The position numbers and the translations under genes are program-made. 64,000 bases of DNA from Xylocopa sonorina (lineage: Eukaryota; Arthropoda; Insecta; Hymenoptera; Apidae). This document shows positions 62,901 through 64,000 of the stretch, one piece after another. Positions within the stretch are counted from its first letter, which is position 1. Each line of letters opens with the position of its first letter. Below the pieces are notes generated by a model. That model saw only the letters and a list, made by a program, of their open reading frames with translations, had not been told where the DNA came from and did no database searches. The stretch spans positions 1,426,001 through 1,490,000 of the forward strand of contig NW_027490136.1 of assembly GCF_050948175.1 (NCBI RefSeq). The letters run 5' to 3'.

Positions 62901-64000
62901 CCTTGCTAGGAAATGGCGTTTTCAGATGTCTACGTATCGTAGCAATAGAGTTCTAATGCTTCTTAAAACGAGATATCCCATCTCATTACTATGTTGCATG
63001 ATAAGATATAATATTCATTGTTAAGTGTTATGTATACCTCGTATTCACTTCAGAAGAATGTAGATGCCACACTTCCTTGCAAGGAAATAGCGTTTGCAGA
63101 TGTCTACGTATCGTAGCAATAGGGTTCTAATGCTTCTTAAAACGCGATATCGCATCTCATTTCTATGTTTCATGGTAAGATATAATATGATTTGCGAAGT
63201 GTTATGTATTCCTCGTCTACACTTCAAATGAATGTAAATGCGACACTTCCTTGCAAGGAAATAGCGTTTGCAGATGTCTACCTATCGTAGCAATAGTGTT
63301 CTAATGCTTCTAAAAACGCGATATCGCATCTCAGTTCTATGTTTCATGGTAAGATATAATATGATTTGCGAAGTGTTATGTATTCCTCGTCTACACTTCA
63401 AATGAATGTAAATGCGACACTTCCTTGCTAGGAAGTAGCGTCTGCAGATGTCTCGGTATCGTAGCAATAGAGTTCTAATGCTTCTTAAAACGCGATATCG
63501 CATCTCATTTCTATGTTTCATGGTAAGATATAATATGATTTGCGAAGTGTCATGTATTCCTCGTCTACACTACAAATGAATGTAAATGCGACACTTCCTT
63601 GCTAGGAAATAGCGTTTGCAGATGTCTACGTATCGTAGCAATAGAGTTCTAATGCTTCTTGAAACGCGATATCGCATCTCATTACTATGTTGCATGATAA
63701 GATATAATATTCATTGTTAAGTGTTACGTATACCTCGTATTCACTTCAGAAGAATGTAAATGCGACACTTCCTTGCAAGGAAATAGCGTTTGCAGATGTC
63801 TACCTATCGTAGCAATAGTATTCTAATGCTTCTACAAACGCGATATCGCATCTCATTTCTATGTTTCATGGTAAGATATAATATGATTTGCGAAGTGTTA
63901 TGTATTCCTCGTCTACACTTCAATTGAATGATAATGCAACACTTCCTTGCAAGGAAATAGCGTTTGCAGATGTCTACGTATCGAAGAAATAGAGTTCAAA
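59970..64000. repeat. About 1914-bp (11-monomer) repeat, two copies plus a partial third
   Basis: The rare junction TATTCTAATGCTTCTACAAA occurs at 59991, 61906 and 63819, spacing 1915 and 1913 bp, close to 11 x 174. Each is followed by TTGAATGATAATGCAACAC and CGTATCGAAGAAATAGAG. The third copy is cut by the window end. Inside, 60877-61260 matches 62529-62825 at 1565 bp instead, so copy 2 lost two monomers in its first half and gained two in its second half. A degenerate monomer with GTTGCATGATAAG and TTGTTAAGTG marks both copies. Confidence 0.75.

Larger units (their letters stand above)
29598..64000. repeat. Right satellite array, 174-bp monomers
   Basis: This is the continuation of the same satellite, about 198 monomers, in the same orientation as the left arm. 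From about 33 to 56 kb it is dominated by variants rare in the left arm: GCAATGGATTTCTGATGC, CTACGGATCCTAGCAATAG, TTCCATGCAAGG, GATTTGCGGAGTG and TTGAAACGCTTC. Types A and B often alternate there, giving a 348-bp dimer rhythm. From about 56 kb on, left-arm variants return: TCTGCAGATGTCTAGG, TTGCTAGGAA, GCGAAGTATCATG and GTTAGCAATAG. The longest stop-free minus-strand frame (58317-59921, 534 codons) lies in a run of type A monomers and is read as satellite, not gene. No other element or gene is visible. Confidence 0.97.

Noticed and set aside
1..64000. CRISPR-like regular repeats
   Set aside because: Repeats are directly abutting 174-bp units without unique spacers, in an otherwise eukaryotic context.
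1..64000. CENP-B box in the satellite monomer
   Set aside because: No string close to the TTCG....A..CGGG core was found in the monomer by eye. GGAAATAGCG and TTCTTAAAACG do not fit.

Overview
The window looks like eukaryotic, probably insect or other arthropod, heterochromatin. Nearly all of it is one AT-rich satellite family whose unit is 174 bp (exactly 58 codons, near nucleosome length). The only other thing I can support is one complete Ty3/Gypsy-type LTR retrotransposon inserted in the array on the minus strand. No bacterial genes, rRNA, tRNA, CRISPR array or host protein-coding gene could be supported. The arthropod assignment is inferred from the style of the retroelement and is not proven.

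Layout. Positions 1-20620 are satellite (about 118 monomers). Positions 20621-29597 are the retrotransposon (8977 bp), flanked by the 4-bp target duplication TAAG. Positions 29598-64000 are satellite again (about 198 monomers), in the same orientation and repeat phase. Removing the element and one TAAG restores an uninterrupted monomer. Two main monomer forms alternate or cluster. Type A carries GCGATATCGC and TGATTTGCG. Type B carries GAGATATTGCATCTC and TTCATTGCG. Larger blocks of whole monomers have been duplicated on top of this: 13-mers (2262 bp), 20-mers (3480 bp), 28-mers (4871 bp), 17-mers (2956 bp), 11-mers (about 1914 bp), 9-mers (1565 bp), 7-mers (1220 bp) and 3-mers (522 bp). Several neighbouring copies look identical by eye, so amplification is recent. 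Variants at the two ends of the window resemble each other more than they resemble the middle (about 33-56 kb), as expected if a younger core expanded inside an older array.

The retrotransposon, read on the minus strand, has in order: a 5' LTR (29597-28064, 1534 bp), a primer binding site resembling the 3' end of a tRNA-Leu, gag (439 aa, two CCHC zinc knuckles), a -1 frameshift signal (GGGAAAC followed by a strong hairpin), pol (protease, reverse transcriptase, RNase H, integrase with an H2C2 finger, a DD35E core and a GPY motif), a polypurine tract, and a 3' LTR (22154-20621). No envelope gene is visible. Gag and pol are uninterrupted and I found only three differences between the LTRs, so the copy is young and may be autonomous. 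The pol frame runs through the polypurine tract and about 96 codons into the 3' LTR. Because the element splits the second copy of a 2956-bp satellite duplication, it arrived after that duplication.

The satellite has a stop-free minus-strand frame running through many monomers (up to 534 codons). I treat it as a by-product of the 174-bp length and not as a gene, because type B monomers carry an in-frame TGA and single-base indels break it often.
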